Origin: Spirochaetaceae bacterium
Lineage (GTDB): Bacteria; Spirochaetota; Leptospiria; Leptospirales; Leptonemataceae
Assembly: GCA_002729885.1 (NCBI GenBank)
Contig: PBUB01000021.1
Span: forward strand, 100,451-164,450
Length of the DNA: 64,000 bases
Direction of reading: 5' to 3'
Of the stretch, positions 18,141 to 26,296 are shown one piece after another. The translations under genes and the position numbers were made by a program. Positions within the stretch are counted from its first letter, which is position 1. Each line of letters starts with the position of its first letter. The notes under the pieces were generated by a model, which was not told the DNA's origin, did not search any database, and saw only the letters and a list, made by a program, of their open reading frames with translations.

Positions 18141-18914
18141 ATGACAAAACATGCACACGAACCAACAAACGAACAACTGGAAGAAATCATTCAGGATTTA
18201 GATCCTGAATACATTGACGTAGACCCGCTCAAAAAGAGCTACACCCAGTCCATCATTCAAAACGAAGAGCGCTATGCTTCCATCAAAGAGCAAAACACCG
18301 CTCTAATGGTCATTGATATGCAATATCTGGATGCAGCCCCGGGATATGGCGTTTTTGCAGATCCTAAAACCAGCGGAGTTCCGCCAGAGGCGCAGGAATA
18401 TTATTTTTCTACCCTGGAAAACATTGTCATACCCAATGTACAGAGACTGTTACGCACCTTTCGATCCAGGGGCTTTGAAGTGATTCATACTAGAATCATG
18501 TCTTTGACGAAAGATGGCAGAGACCGCAGCCCTGGACATAAAAGACTGAAGCTTCATGCGGCTCCTGGCTCCAAAGAAGCGGAATTCCTGGATGAAGTAA
18601 AGCCTGTGGGCGATGAGATTGTTCTCAACAAAACGGCCAGCGGATGTTTTACTTCAACCAACATAAACTACCTGCTCAAGAATCTGGATATTCAGGGACT
18701 GTTCATAACAGGTGTTTACACCAACGAATGTGTTTCCACAACAGTGCGAGACGCCAGTGACCTGGGTTACCTGGTTACATTGATAAGCGATGCCTGCACC
18801 ACCGTTACCCAGGAGTTGCAGGACTCCACTGTCTTTACGCTTCAGGATCGATACGCAAGAGTAATAGATACCGATACGGCCATTCAGGAAATTGAGCAGT
18901 ACGCATCCAGATAG
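18141..18914 (+). CDS. Isochorismatase-fold cysteine hydrolase
   Basis: A 257-aa member of the isochorismatase-like hydrolases. The catalytic triad is intact: Asp59 (MVIDMQ), Lys164 (LNKTASGCF) and Cys197 (YTNECVSTTVRDA). The family includes N-carbamoylsarcosine amidohydrolase, ureidoacrylate amidohydrolase, biuret hydrolase and nicotinamidase; isochorismatases proper lack the Cys, so an amidase is expected here. Residues 1-50 form an acidic helical extension (EQLEEIIQDLDPEYIDVDPL) not typical of the family. A TTG at 18126 would add five residues. Position directly after the M20 amidohydrolase suggests consecutive steps on a ureido or amide substrate (inference). Confidence 0.88.
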   Translation: MTKHAHEPTNEQLEEIIQDLDPEYIDVDPLKKSYTQSIIQNEERYASIKEQNTALMVIDMQYLDAAPGYGVFADPKTSGVPPEAQEYYFSTLENIVIPNVQRLLRTFRSRGFEVIHTRIMSLTKDGRDRSPGHKRLKLHAAPGSKEAEFLDEVKPVGDEIVLNKTASGCFTSTNINYLLKNLDIQGLFITGVYTNECVSTTVRDASDLGYLVTLISDACTTVTQELQDSTVFTLQDRYARVIDTDTAIQEIEQYASR

Positions 18915-18942
18915 GCCAGACGTCCTGCCGGATGTCAAAACT

Positions 18943-19002
18943 CAGTGAATAAGATTCACTGGCATCGGGGCCGCCAGGCCCTTTCCCGGGCTTTCGGCCC
19001 GG
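18943..19002 (+). promoter_or_regulatory. Two hairpins in the asnB leader
   Basis: CAGTGAAT (18943-18950) pairs perfectly with ATTCACTG (18954-18961) around an AAG loop. CCGGGC (18986-18991) pairs with GCCCGG (18997-19002). Neither has a U-tract. GAAGGAG just before the asnB ATG is a good ribosome-binding site. They could be a processing or attenuation structure between the upstream hydrolase and asnB. Confidence 0.4.
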
Positions 19003-19026
19003 ACGAATAGAACGAAGGAGATTATT

Positions 19027-21057
19027 ATGTGTGGAATATCAGGAATCATGAATCTGGACCCTCAGCGGCCCATAAGCCCGGCCACGTTGGTGAATATGGC
19101 TGCGATTCAATACCACCGTGGTCCGGATGACTTCGGCTGGAAAACAATTGAAGGTCGCGGAGTGGGAATGAGCCATGCAAGGCTGTCCATTATCGACCTG
19201 CATGAATCTGGCAGACAGCCTTTCTGGTCCGACGATGAAAACCTCTTGATGGCCCATAACGGTGAGTTCTACGATTACAAGCGAATTCGAACAGACCTCA
19301 CTGCCAGGGGATATAACTTTCGCACAAAGAGCGATTCGGAAATCGTAATGAACCTTTACCCGGATAAAGGATTCGAACCGCTGCTCAAGGATCTTCGTGG
19401 CGAATTTGGCTTTTCGCTGTACGATAAGAAGCTGGATCGCCTGTATCTGGTGCGCGATCGATTTGGAATCAAGCCACTTTACTGGATCAATACCGGCAAG
19501 GCATTTGTCTTTGGCTCCGAGATCAAGTCCATACTGGCCAATCCGGAAGTGCCCCGGGAGTTTTATGCTGAAGGTATCTTTCATCAGTTGATGCAAACCA
19601 TTGTTCCGGGAAGCACACCCTTCAAAGGAATCAATCAGGTAAAGCCCGGACATTACCTGGTGGTGGAACGCAGAGACGGTGCATTTCACATTCGCGAGAA
19701 AGCCTACTGGGACATGGATTTTCCAGAGCTGGGCCAGCGAAATGATGATGTTCCCGAAAAAGAAACTATCGAGAAAGTCCGGGAACTTTTAATTGAAGCG
19801 GTTCAACATCGTCTGGAGGCGGATGTGCCGGTGGGCTGCTATCTGTCCGGCGGCATCGATTCCTGCTCTATTCTGGGACTGGCCGCTGCTTCCAGACAGG
19901 ATGCAGTCAAAGCATTTACCATTGGTTTCGATAACGATTCCTACGACGAAAGCGCCATCGCTGTAGAAATGGCTCGCTCCGTAGGAGCAGACCAGGATAT
20001 TCTGGAACTGGAAGCGGACCATCTATACGATCACTTTGTAAAGACTCACTGGCATACAGAAAGAACTATCTATAACACACTGGGCGTCGCGAAGTATCTA
20101 ATGAGCAAGCACGTCCATGAAGCAGGCTATCGAGTCGTAGTTACCGGCGAAGGCTCAGATGAACTTTTCGCTGGCTATCCTTCCTTTCGTCGAGACATGT
20201 TTCTGCATGGTCTGGATCATCTTCCGGAAAAGGAAAGATTGCATCTTCAGGCTAAATTGAACGAAAGCAATGCTCTGGTAAAAGGAAGCATGCTGGCTGC
20301 TGAAGAAGTTGTAAGCCCGGAGCTGAACAGTGTTTGCGGCTTTACTCCGTCCTGTCTACAACCCTGGCTGGCCTGCGCCCCGGAGATTCCTGGACTTCTA
20401 AACCCGGATGTTCGCGCCAAGCTTCAAGGATACGATCCCGGAGCAGCGATTGCTGCACAAATTAATCCAGATATGGTGCGAAATCGCCATCCCCTGGACG
20501 TAGCGCAATACGTTTGGATCAAAACCATGCTGGAAGGACAGATCCTGACCTGGGGTGGTGATCGAGTGGACATGGCCAATTCCATGGAAGCCCGACCGGC
20601 CTTTCTGGACCATCATCTGGCTGAAGCTGCTGTATGGGTTCCACCGGCCCATCGCATAAAGGGAGACACTGAAAAGTATGTCCTCCGTGAAGCGATGAAA
20701 GGAGTGCTTCCTAAAGTCCTGTATGAGCGACAGAAATTTGCCTTTATGGCTCCTCCCGCGCATACCGATCCAAAAAAGCTGAAAGCATTGAAGGATATGG
20801 CGGCGGATTTTCTTTCCGATGAGGCCATTGAACGATCCGGCTTTCTGGACAAAGAAGGCATCAAAAATCTTTTTGCGCGCTACGAAAGCTCTTCAACGCC
20901 AGCCCATGAACTGGTTCAGCTGGATGCTCTGGTAAACCATGTCATCGGAATCCAGGTACTGCATGAGAATTTTGTTCAGCAGGATGTACCCGAAGTTGCT
21001 CGACAGACAGCGCATCGACTGGGATGGAAAGCACCGGAAAGCAGCCCGGCCAGCTAG
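19027..21057 (+). CDS. asnB: Glutamine-hydrolysing asparagine synthetase
   Basis: Two-domain enzyme converting aspartate, glutamine and ATP to asparagine. The N-terminal class II glutaminase has nucleophile Cys2 (MCGISG), HRGPDD (30-35) and NGEFYD (78-83). The synthetase half has the PP-loop SGGIDS (274-279) and GEGSDELFAGY. At 676 aa it is longer than E. coli AsnB (554) but within the range of AsnB paralogues, some of which serve secondary metabolism or glycan amidation. It ends the same-strand nitrogen-related run that begins with glnB, which makes a role in assimilating released ammonium or glutamine nitrogen plausible. Confidence 0.93.
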   Translation: MCGISGIMNLDPQRPISPATLVNMAAIQYHRGPDDFGWKTIEGRGVGMSHARLSIIDLHESGRQPFWSDDENLLMAHNGEFYDYKRIRTDLTARGYNFRTKSDSEIVMNLYPDKGFEPLLKDLRGEFGFSLYDKKLDRLYLVRDRFGIKPLYWINTGKAFVFGSEIKSILANPEVPREFYAEGIFHQLMQTIVPGSTPFKGINQVKPGHYLVVERRDGAFHIREKAYWDMDFPELGQRNDDVPEKETIEKVRELLIEAVQHRLEADVPVGCYLSGGIDSCSILGLAAASRQDAVKAFTIGFDNDSYDESAIAVEMARSVGADQDILELEADHLYDHFVKTHWHTERTIYNTLGVAKYLMSKHVHEAGYRVVVTGEGSDELFAGYPSFRRDMFLHGLDHLPEKERLHLQAKLNESNALVKGSMLAAEEVVSPELNSVCGFTPSCLQPWLACAPEIPGLLNPDVRAKLQGYDPGAAIAAQINPDMVRNRHPLDVAQYVWIKTMLEGQILTWGGDRVDMANSMEARPAFLDHHLAEAAVWVPPAHRIKGDTEKYVLREAMKGVLPKVLYERQKFAFMAPPAHTDPKKLKALKDMAADFLSDEAIERSGFLDKEGIKNLFARYESSSTPAHELVQLDALVNHVIGIQVLHENFVQQDVPEVARQTAHRLGWKAPESSPAS

Positions 21058-21070
21058 TCGCAGCCGGGCT
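21043..21070. terminator. Hairpin between convergent asnB and outer-membrane-protein gene
   Basis: AGCCCGGC (21043-21050) pairs with GCCGGGCT (21063-21070), an 8-bp GC-rich stem that includes the asnB stop in its loop. It is followed by CACTCTTT on the plus strand. A bidirectional terminator is plausible. Confidence 0.4.
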
Positions 21071-21086
21071 CCAGGCTGGCCACTCT

Positions 21087-22202
21087 TTAGAAGTTGGCTA
21101 CGATGGCAAAGAAGGCACCATGCAACACTGTCTGACGGTCGCTTAACGATGAAGGTTCCGGTTCTCTATAGCTGGTCAGATAGGGATCATTCGCAGAGGA
21201 ACGAAAGGTATCGAAGGATTCTTTGATTTCGAGGGTGAGAAACGGTATCTGACCGTAGTATCCAAAGCGAAACCCGATTCCGGGCATCAGCTTGGCTACC
21301 AGTCCAAGCTCCAGTCGAAACAGGAAACCGGTTAACCTGGCATCCATGTATGATATGTAGTTTGCATTTGGTATGGAAGGCGTCGCGGTGGAAGCCAGGG
21401 CCTGACTGGCCGAACCGATGGAAAAGGTGCTCAGCTTGATGTTTCCCTGCACGTAATCCATATCCATGCGACCGTAGATATTGAAGTAGTCTCCCATAAC
21501 CCACGCATATCCGCTCCGCAGACTGTAAGTCTCGATGTCGAAATTCATCTGACCTGTGGAATAACTCAATAGATTGTAGTTATCCAGGGCTCCTTCGCTA
21601 CTGGATGAGTCAGCGGCAATTCGTGCGATGGTCAGAAAAGATGGAGTCTTATAAAAATACTGCGAATACGGTCCTCTGCTTCTTGTCGTTGTATAGGCGA
21701 AGGCAAATTCCCCGGATCCATCTTCATTCTGGGTAGTATAATCGATTGGCCCAAAACCCAGGGTGATTCCGGTAATGCGCTCTCTTGTCTTTGCCTGGTC
21801 CCGGAAGAAGGAATTATCGTTTCCATAGATCTGTCGGAAGTAGGTTATCTGGCTGCTCTCTGCATAGTTGAACCCAATAAAAACATCGCTGTCTTCGAAC
21901 TTTCGGCTATAGCGAAAGCCCGGACTGATGGGTGACTTTTCGGTAGATGAAACCTCAGTGTATTTCACAATCTGAGTTGAGTAAATGCTGGTATTGTTCC
22001 TTACAGAGTTCACCAGCGAGCTTGCATTTTCTCCACTGGAGGAGGCAGCATCCGTAGCATACAATTCCAGGAAATTCAGAAAAAGTCCGGCATTCGCACT
22101 GGAATCATCGCTCAAAATATAGGCTCTGCTCTCACCCAGGGGAAGAAGAAAGAGACCTGCCATCAGTAGGATGAACTTTTTTGCTTTCGGAAATCTGCCC
22201 AT
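21087..22202 (-). CDS. Putative outer-membrane beta-barrel protein
   Basis: A 371-aa exported protein of no family I recognise. From the ATG at 22202 there is a clear signal peptide (MGRFPKAKKF, then ILLMAGLFLLPLGESRA). The mature part shows alternating amphipathic strands rich in Tyr, Ser and Gly (for example FRYSRKFEDSDVFIGFNYAE) and ends in ...FFAIVANF, a C-terminal Phe typical of barrels inserted by BAM. A TTG further upstream (22238) is less likely. It is divergent from engB by 63 bp. Function could be a porin or a structural barrel; this is inference from pattern. Confidence 0.7.
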   Translation of the reverse strand: MGRFPKAKKFILLMAGLFLLPLGESRAYILSDDSSANAGLFLNFLELYATDAASSSGENASSLVNSVRNNTSIYSTQIVKYTEVSSTEKSPISPGFRYSRKFEDSDVFIGFNYAESSQITYFRQIYGNDNSFFRDQAKTRERITGITLGFGPIDYTTQNEDGSGEFAFAYTTTRSRGPYSQYFYKTPSFLTIARIAADSSSSEGALDNYNLLSYSTGQMNFDIETYSLRSGYAWVMGDYFNIYGRMDMDYVQGNIKLSTFSIGSASQALASTATPSIPNANYISYMDARLTGFLFRLELGLVAKLMPGIGFRFGYYGQIPFLTLEIKESFDTFRSSANDPYLTSYREPEPSSLSDRQTVLHGAFFAIVANF

Positions 22203-22265
22203 ACGCACCCATAGGTAGAAGGACTTCTCCAAAAGCAAGCGGAGTTCCGAAGACTATACGAGTAA

Positions 22266-22913
22266 ATGAACCCCAATTCCAATATTTTTCAATCAGTATA
22301 CTACAGGACAACCTACTCGGACCCACAGGGACTGAACGAGAGTCCCTTGATCGCTTTCACCGGTCGCTCCAATGCTGGAAAATCTTCGCTGATTAGCGCC
22401 CTATGTAATCAAAAGAATCTGGCAAGAGCTGCCAGAACTCCAGGAAAAACCAGAAACCTCAACATCTTCGAAGGAAAGCTACAAAGCCATCCCTTCTATT
22501 TTTGTGATCTTCCTGGGTTCGGATATGCGAATCTTCCAAGAGATGAACGCGAGAGACTGGGCAAGATGATTGAAAGCTTTTTTCTTACCGCGCCGGGCCT
22601 CACCATGACTCTAATTCTATGCGATAGCGCGAGGTGGCCCGGAGAAGAAGAAGCGGCCATTGAACAGATTCTACTTCAGAAAGGAGCTCTGTGCCAGTGG
22701 GTTTTTACCAGATGGGATCGCCTTAACCAGAAAGAGAAATCCCGCGCTCGCAAGCGATGGAAAGAAATGGGGATTGCATCCCAGGCGGTGGCTGTTTCAT
22801 CTACAAAGGGAACGGGCCTGAACGAACTTCGCAAGAGAATCCAGAGAAACGTAGAAGCCTTTTATGGAATCGAAAGACCTGTAGCTCCCCGGCAAGCCGA
22901 GTCGGAGAATTGA
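22266..22913 (+). CDS. engB: Ribosome biogenesis GTP-binding protein EngB
   Basis: EngB/YsxC/YihA is a small GTPase needed for large-subunit assembly. The 215-aa protein has G1 GRSNAGKSS (33-41), a TPGKTRNLN switch I region, G3 DLPGFGYA and, in place of the usual TKxDK, TRWDRLNQKEK; G5 is VSSTKGTG. Length fits. The change at G4 keeps the Asp that recognises guanine but replaces the Lys. It starts with ATG at 22266, back to back with the outer-membrane-protein gene. Confidence 0.94.
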   Translation: MNPNSNIFQSVYYRTTYSDPQGLNESPLIAFTGRSNAGKSSLISALCNQKNLARAARTPGKTRNLNIFEGKLQSHPFYFCDLPGFGYANLPRDERERLGKMIESFFLTAPGLTMTLILCDSARWPGEEEAAIEQILLQKGALCQWVFTRWDRLNQKEKSRARKRWKEMGIASQAVAVSSTKGTGLNELRKRIQRNVEAFYGIERPVAPRQAESEN

Positions 22914-23083
22914 TGGAGCAGACAGTTATGCAGGGTCGGTCCGGAAAAGCTTGAGGAGTACTTCCCTCTAAAATGTTGAAAGTCAGCCGATAAAATCTGA
23001 ATTGTCAAAAAGGAACGTTCTGATATTCTCCGGCACAATAGGACATTACGATCCTGGTTCATGGCGACGGCGGCTAACACGAA

Positions 23084-24211
23084 ATGAAATTAAACGAAAA
23101 GTTGCAAAACTGGGTGGAGGCAGGGCTCATCAGTGCCGCCCAGGCTACCTCCATTCAGGAATTCGAATCGGAAAGGGGAAGTCGGCCGTACGCAATGTAC
23201 AGCTTCGTTATCCTGGGAGTGGCCGTCATTTCGGTGGGGCTCATATCCTTGATTGCGGCTAACTGGGAATTCATTCCGGACTCCATCAAACTGCTGGGTG
23301 ATTTTCTGATTCTTGCGGGAACGGGCACGGCCATGTACTACTTCAGAGATCGGTTTCTGTTCTATGCACTGTCCGTTTTCTACTCCCTCTTTATTCTGGC
23401 CTCTATTGGATTGATCTCGCAGATTTTTCATACATCAGGGCAGCTCTATGAAGCCGTGGGCCTGGCTCTGTTGCTGACAGCACCACTGATGCTTATGCAG
23501 AAGGGACGATTTCTTACGCATCTCTGGTTACTTGGATTCTGCTTTGTATTTCTAAATGCCACCTATGACCATTTTGAATTCGAGAATGAATTTGAGCTCA
23601 ACCTGGTGCATATGCTCAGTCTTGGCAGCACTCTATTGTTAATCAGCCTGTTTTTTCGAAATCAGGAGGCAACGGCCGAGGTGCATTCCAGAGCCACATT
23701 GTTCTGGGCCCTGGCAGCCCTTACATTTGCTGCATTTACCTTTTCATTTCTGGACTTTGACGCAGAAGATGTCAGGGATTCCGGCGTAGAACTGGGAGTT
23801 CTGGTGCCCAGTATCCTGCTGGTATGCTGCGCCGCCTACAGCTTCTTCATGCTGCCCCGAACACTGAGTCGAAGAATCATGGTTCTCATTACCTTTGGCT
23901 TACTCTATTCGCTGGTTTTCTTTAGCCTTTTCGTATACCCGGTAGGCGATAAAAGCATCTATCTGGCTCTACTCTTCATTCTTCTTTCCATGGCCGCGGC
24001 TATCACATTCTTCGATTATCGCTTCGTATTCGATTTCTTTCTGGTAATGGCAGGCATTCGATTCTTGATCGTATACTTTGAAGTATTTGAGGACCTGGCC
24101 ACTACCGGTATTGGACTCATTGTGGCAGGGCTGGTAATAATCGGAGGCGTAGTTCTATATGCCAGAAGTCGGGGAAAGATACAAGCCTACCTCGAGGAGA
24201 GATTGAAGTGA
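23084..24211 (+). CDS. DUF2157-type multispanning membrane protein
   Basis: A 375-aa protein. An N-terminal helical segment (MKLNEKLQNWVEAGLISAAQ) is followed by about ten to eleven hydrophobic helices. The layout, a short 'WVEAGLIS..QA..I' cytoplasmic head then many spans, is that of DUF2157. It overlaps the next gene by 4 bases (GTGA), and that gene encodes a GDYXXLXY-family protein. DUF2157 and GDYXXLXY proteins are commonly encoded together. Biochemical role unknown. Confidence 0.82.
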   Translation: MKLNEKLQNWVEAGLISAAQATSIQEFESERGSRPYAMYSFVILGVAVISVGLISLIAANWEFIPDSIKLLGDFLILAGTGTAMYYFRDRFLFYALSVFYSLFILASIGLISQIFHTSGQLYEAVGLALLLTAPLMLMQKGRFLTHLWLLGFCFVFLNATYDHFEFENEFELNLVHMLSLGSTLLLISLFFRNQEATAEVHSRATLFWALAALTFAAFTFSFLDFDAEDVRDSGVELGVLVPSILLVCCAAYSFFMLPRTLSRRIMVLITFGLLYSLVFFSLFVYPVGDKSIYLALLFILLSMAAAITFFDYRFVFDFFLVMAGIRFLIVYFEVFEDLATTGIGLIVAGLVIIGGVVLYARSRGKIQAYLEERLK

Positions 24212-24771
24212 AAACAAAGATCCTCATCGCTGCTCTGGCATTTCCTGTGATTGGCCTTTTAGTACTTACAGGATTCAAAGCCTACAAAATCAGCAGCGGA
24301 TACGAAATGACATTTGATGTTCGTGGATATGATCCCCGGGACCTTCTATCGGGGCATTACGTTCAGTATCGCGTAGATTACGGACCTGCCCTGGATTGCA
24401 ATGATCTGGACAATCTTCCAGAGCTGGAAACTACTCCGGCAAAAAAGACTCTAACAGAATTCGATCAGTGCGTCTGTTATTTAGATCCACCAGACCCTGA
24501 TAGTGCATACTGGCAGGATTGTGCTTCCATAGAGAAAGCCAGTTGCCCCGTATTCATCAAGGGGACTTGCAACTACGGTAGATTTACAGCAGGAATCGAG
24601 AAGTTCTTCGTGCCCGAAGAAAAAGCAGCCTACTATGACTCTGTGCTCCGTTCCGAGGGCGCCCGTCTAACCGTAAAGATCGATGCCTCCGGCAGTGCTG
24701 CTATTGTGGAATTAGATCTGCCAGTGTCCTTCGAAGAGTGGATGGAGAAAAGGGCCAGGCCAAATAACTGA
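24208..24771 (+). CDS. GDYXXLXY-family membrane-anchored protein
   Basis: A 187-aa protein starting GTG inside the stop of the DUF2157 gene. It has one N-terminal hydrophobic anchor (ILIAALAFPVIGLLVLTGF) and the family-type segment DPRDLLSGHYVQYRVDY, here with SGHYVQYR for the namesake GDYxxLxY. Several cysteines (CNDL, CVCYL, DCAS, SCPV, GTCNYG) suggest disulfides outside the membrane. It ends VELDLPVSFEEWMEKRARPN. It probably forms a complex with the upstream membrane protein. Function unknown. Confidence 0.8.
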   Translation: MKTKILIAALAFPVIGLLVLTGFKAYKISSGYEMTFDVRGYDPRDLLSGHYVQYRVDYGPALDCNDLDNLPELETTPAKKTLTEFDQCVCYLDPPDPDSAYWQDCASIEKASCPVFIKGTCNYGRFTAGIEKFFVPEEKAAYYDSVLRSEGARLTVKIDASGSAAIVELDLPVSFEEWMEKRARPNN

Positions 24772-24807
24772 TCCAGACTAATTCCGGGACCCTTATTCAA
24801 CCGACCA

Positions 24808-24833
24808 GGCCAGGTATTCCGGCAAACCTGGCC
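24808..24833 (+). terminator. Terminator-like hairpin after the GDYXXLXY gene
   Basis: GGCCAGGT (24808-24815) pairs perfectly with ACCTGGCC (24826-24833), 37 bp past the stop. There is no U-tract, as with other hairpins in this window. Confidence 0.38.
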
Positions 24834-24896
24834 CAGAGCCTCAGAAAATGCCAGAAAGGTAGTTGCTGGATTCCTTCCCGGGTGGACAATTTCCCC

Positions 24897-25481
24897 ATGA
24901 GCCATTCAGATCCATCCACCAACAGTTCGGACATGGAAGAGCTTTCTGAATGGGAAAGGGATGCGATGAAGCGCATGGAGAATAAATTCTCCCTTTCGCC
25001 GGAAGAAGAAAGCCCCTACAAAGATTTAAGGCTCATTCACAAGCAGTTAATTCGGGGCAGCCATTTTCTGGCTTACGAAAGCGATGATTCGGATCAAAGA
25101 ATCTATCTGTACTCCGAAAAGAATCGATTTCGCGCAGTCATTGCAATGCTCATCGGTAGCTGGGCTCCGGATCTAAATATACTTCTGGAATTGATCCAGA
25201 AGGCAGAATCCGACCAGCTGGATAGCTACGAAGAGGATGAGCTGGATACATTCGGGATCCGGGTGAACGAGGATAGTTATGTGGTGGGCTATCTGACTGC
25301 AGGAAGCAGCCCTATCGTTGCTTCCAAAGATCTACTGCTGCAGATACTGGAGTTCTATGTTGAATCTATGGCAGAACTACCTGAGTCCTTTTCAAAAGAG
25401 CAGGTAGAGCAATGTCGCCTTACTCTGACCGAAATTCGCAGTTCTCTGGAATCCAGTGAAAACGATGCGAGGGATTCCTGA
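24897..25481 (+). CDS. Hypothetical acidic cytosolic protein
   Basis: A 194-aa protein with no signal peptide or membrane segment and no family I recognise. The N-terminal ~45 residues are Ser/Glu-rich (SDMEELSEWERDAMKRMENK); the rest looks helical with one possible beta-hairpin around YVVGYLTAG. The ATG at 24897 is chosen over the GTG at 24882 because GGGTGG lies just upstream of it. It stands alone on the plus strand. Coding status is supported by length and codon character only. Confidence 0.65.
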   Translation: MSHSDPSTNSSDMEELSEWERDAMKRMENKFSLSPEEESPYKDLRLIHKQLIRGSHFLAYESDDSDQRIYLYSEKNRFRAVIAMLIGSWAPDLNILLELIQKAESDQLDSYEEDELDTFGIRVNEDSYVVGYLTAGSSPIVASKDLLLQILEFYVESMAELPESFSKEQVEQCRLTLTEIRSSLESSENDARDS

Positions 25482-25578
25482 TTCGTAGCTCCAGGGTTGG
25501 AGCAACACCGGCCCTGGAAATTTATAAAGTGGCTCCGAAAGGCCAGAACGTTTCGAAAATCTCTGGTAGTTCTAGAAA

Positions 25579-26013
25579 TTAAAAACCAAAGAACGAACTT
25601 TCCTTTCCCGGAGTTCGAACACACTGAGCATAAAGCTTGCTCGTTGGATCCAGGGTCATGGTTGCAGATGTGCCTGGCAGAATAATTTGAACGGATTCAG
25701 CGCCTGGCTCCTGTTGAACCCAGAAAAAGAAAGGGCCGTTTACCGAAAACATCTGTCCCAGATCCCGAACCTTTTTGCCGCGATACTGCTCTAGAAGAGA
25801 TCTGGCTTCTGCCATGGTAGGTAATCTCCCACCTTCCTCGCTGCAATAGTCCAAAGCCTCGGCAAGATTCAACTTTTTCTCCGCTCTAAACCAGCAAAGA
25901 TTGTCCTTGAATACTTCATTTCCTTCGCATTCCGATTCATCGGCCATGAGGGAATAGAGGGCACCGAAAAGTACAAGAATTGCGATTAGTCCAAAAAGTC
26001 TCTTTTGCATCAT
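25579..26013 (-). CDS. Small secreted protein with DUF1566/Lcl-like domain
   Basis: A 144-aa exported protein. MMQKRLFGLIAILVLFGALYSLMA is a signal peptide. The mature part reads CWFRAEKKLNLAEALDYCSE, then EGGRLPTMAEARSLLEQYRG and later FFFWVQ and YAQCV, matching the order A..YC...GRLPT..E...L...W.....CV seen in DUF1566/Lcl C-terminal domains, related to formylglycine-enzyme and C-type-lectin folds. Those domains occur in surface and secreted proteins of spirochaetes and others; binding role unknown. GAGGATC just before the ATG supports the start (26013, or 26010). Confidence 0.72.
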   Translation of the reverse strand: MMQKRLFGLIAILVLFGALYSLMADESECEGNEVFKDNLCWFRAEKKLNLAEALDYCSEEGGRLPTMAEARSLLEQYRGKKVRDLGQMFSVNGPFFFWVQQEPGAESVQIILPGTSATMTLDPTSKLYAQCVRTPGKESSFFGF

Positions 26014-26223
26014 GATCCTCAACAGGTACGACGGAATATCAGCCCGCAGCGTTCATTTACCATGCTTTTTTTACCCGATATTGTGGGGTACCGCTATATC
26101 GGCCATTTTCAAATACTGTGACCACGAGATATCCTGGAAAATCGGTTGAAGGCCGTAGCCTGCCCCACATTCAGGTTGTGATTTCAGTTGACCGGACACC
26201 ACTGACAGAGGACGGGGAAGTAC

Positions 26224-26295
26224 GCCCCCGTAGCTCAGCGGATAGAGCAGTGGTTTCCTAAACCATGTGCACAGGTTCGATTCCTGTCGGGGGCA
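26224..26295 (+). tRNA. tRNA-Arg, anticodon CCT
   Basis: A 72-nt cloverleaf: acceptor GCCCCCG (26224-26230) pairs with CGGGGGC (26288-26294) plus discriminator A; D arm GCTC/GAGC; anticodon stem GTGGT/ACCAT enclosing TTCCTAA, anticodon CCT, which reads AGG as Arg; variable loop GTGC; T arm ACAGG-TTCGATT-CCTGT. CCA is not encoded. The prfA ATG begins two bases after the discriminator, so the tRNA and prfA are almost certainly in one transcript, or prfA starts from within the tRNA gene. Confidence 0.96.
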
Positions 26296-26296
26296 T

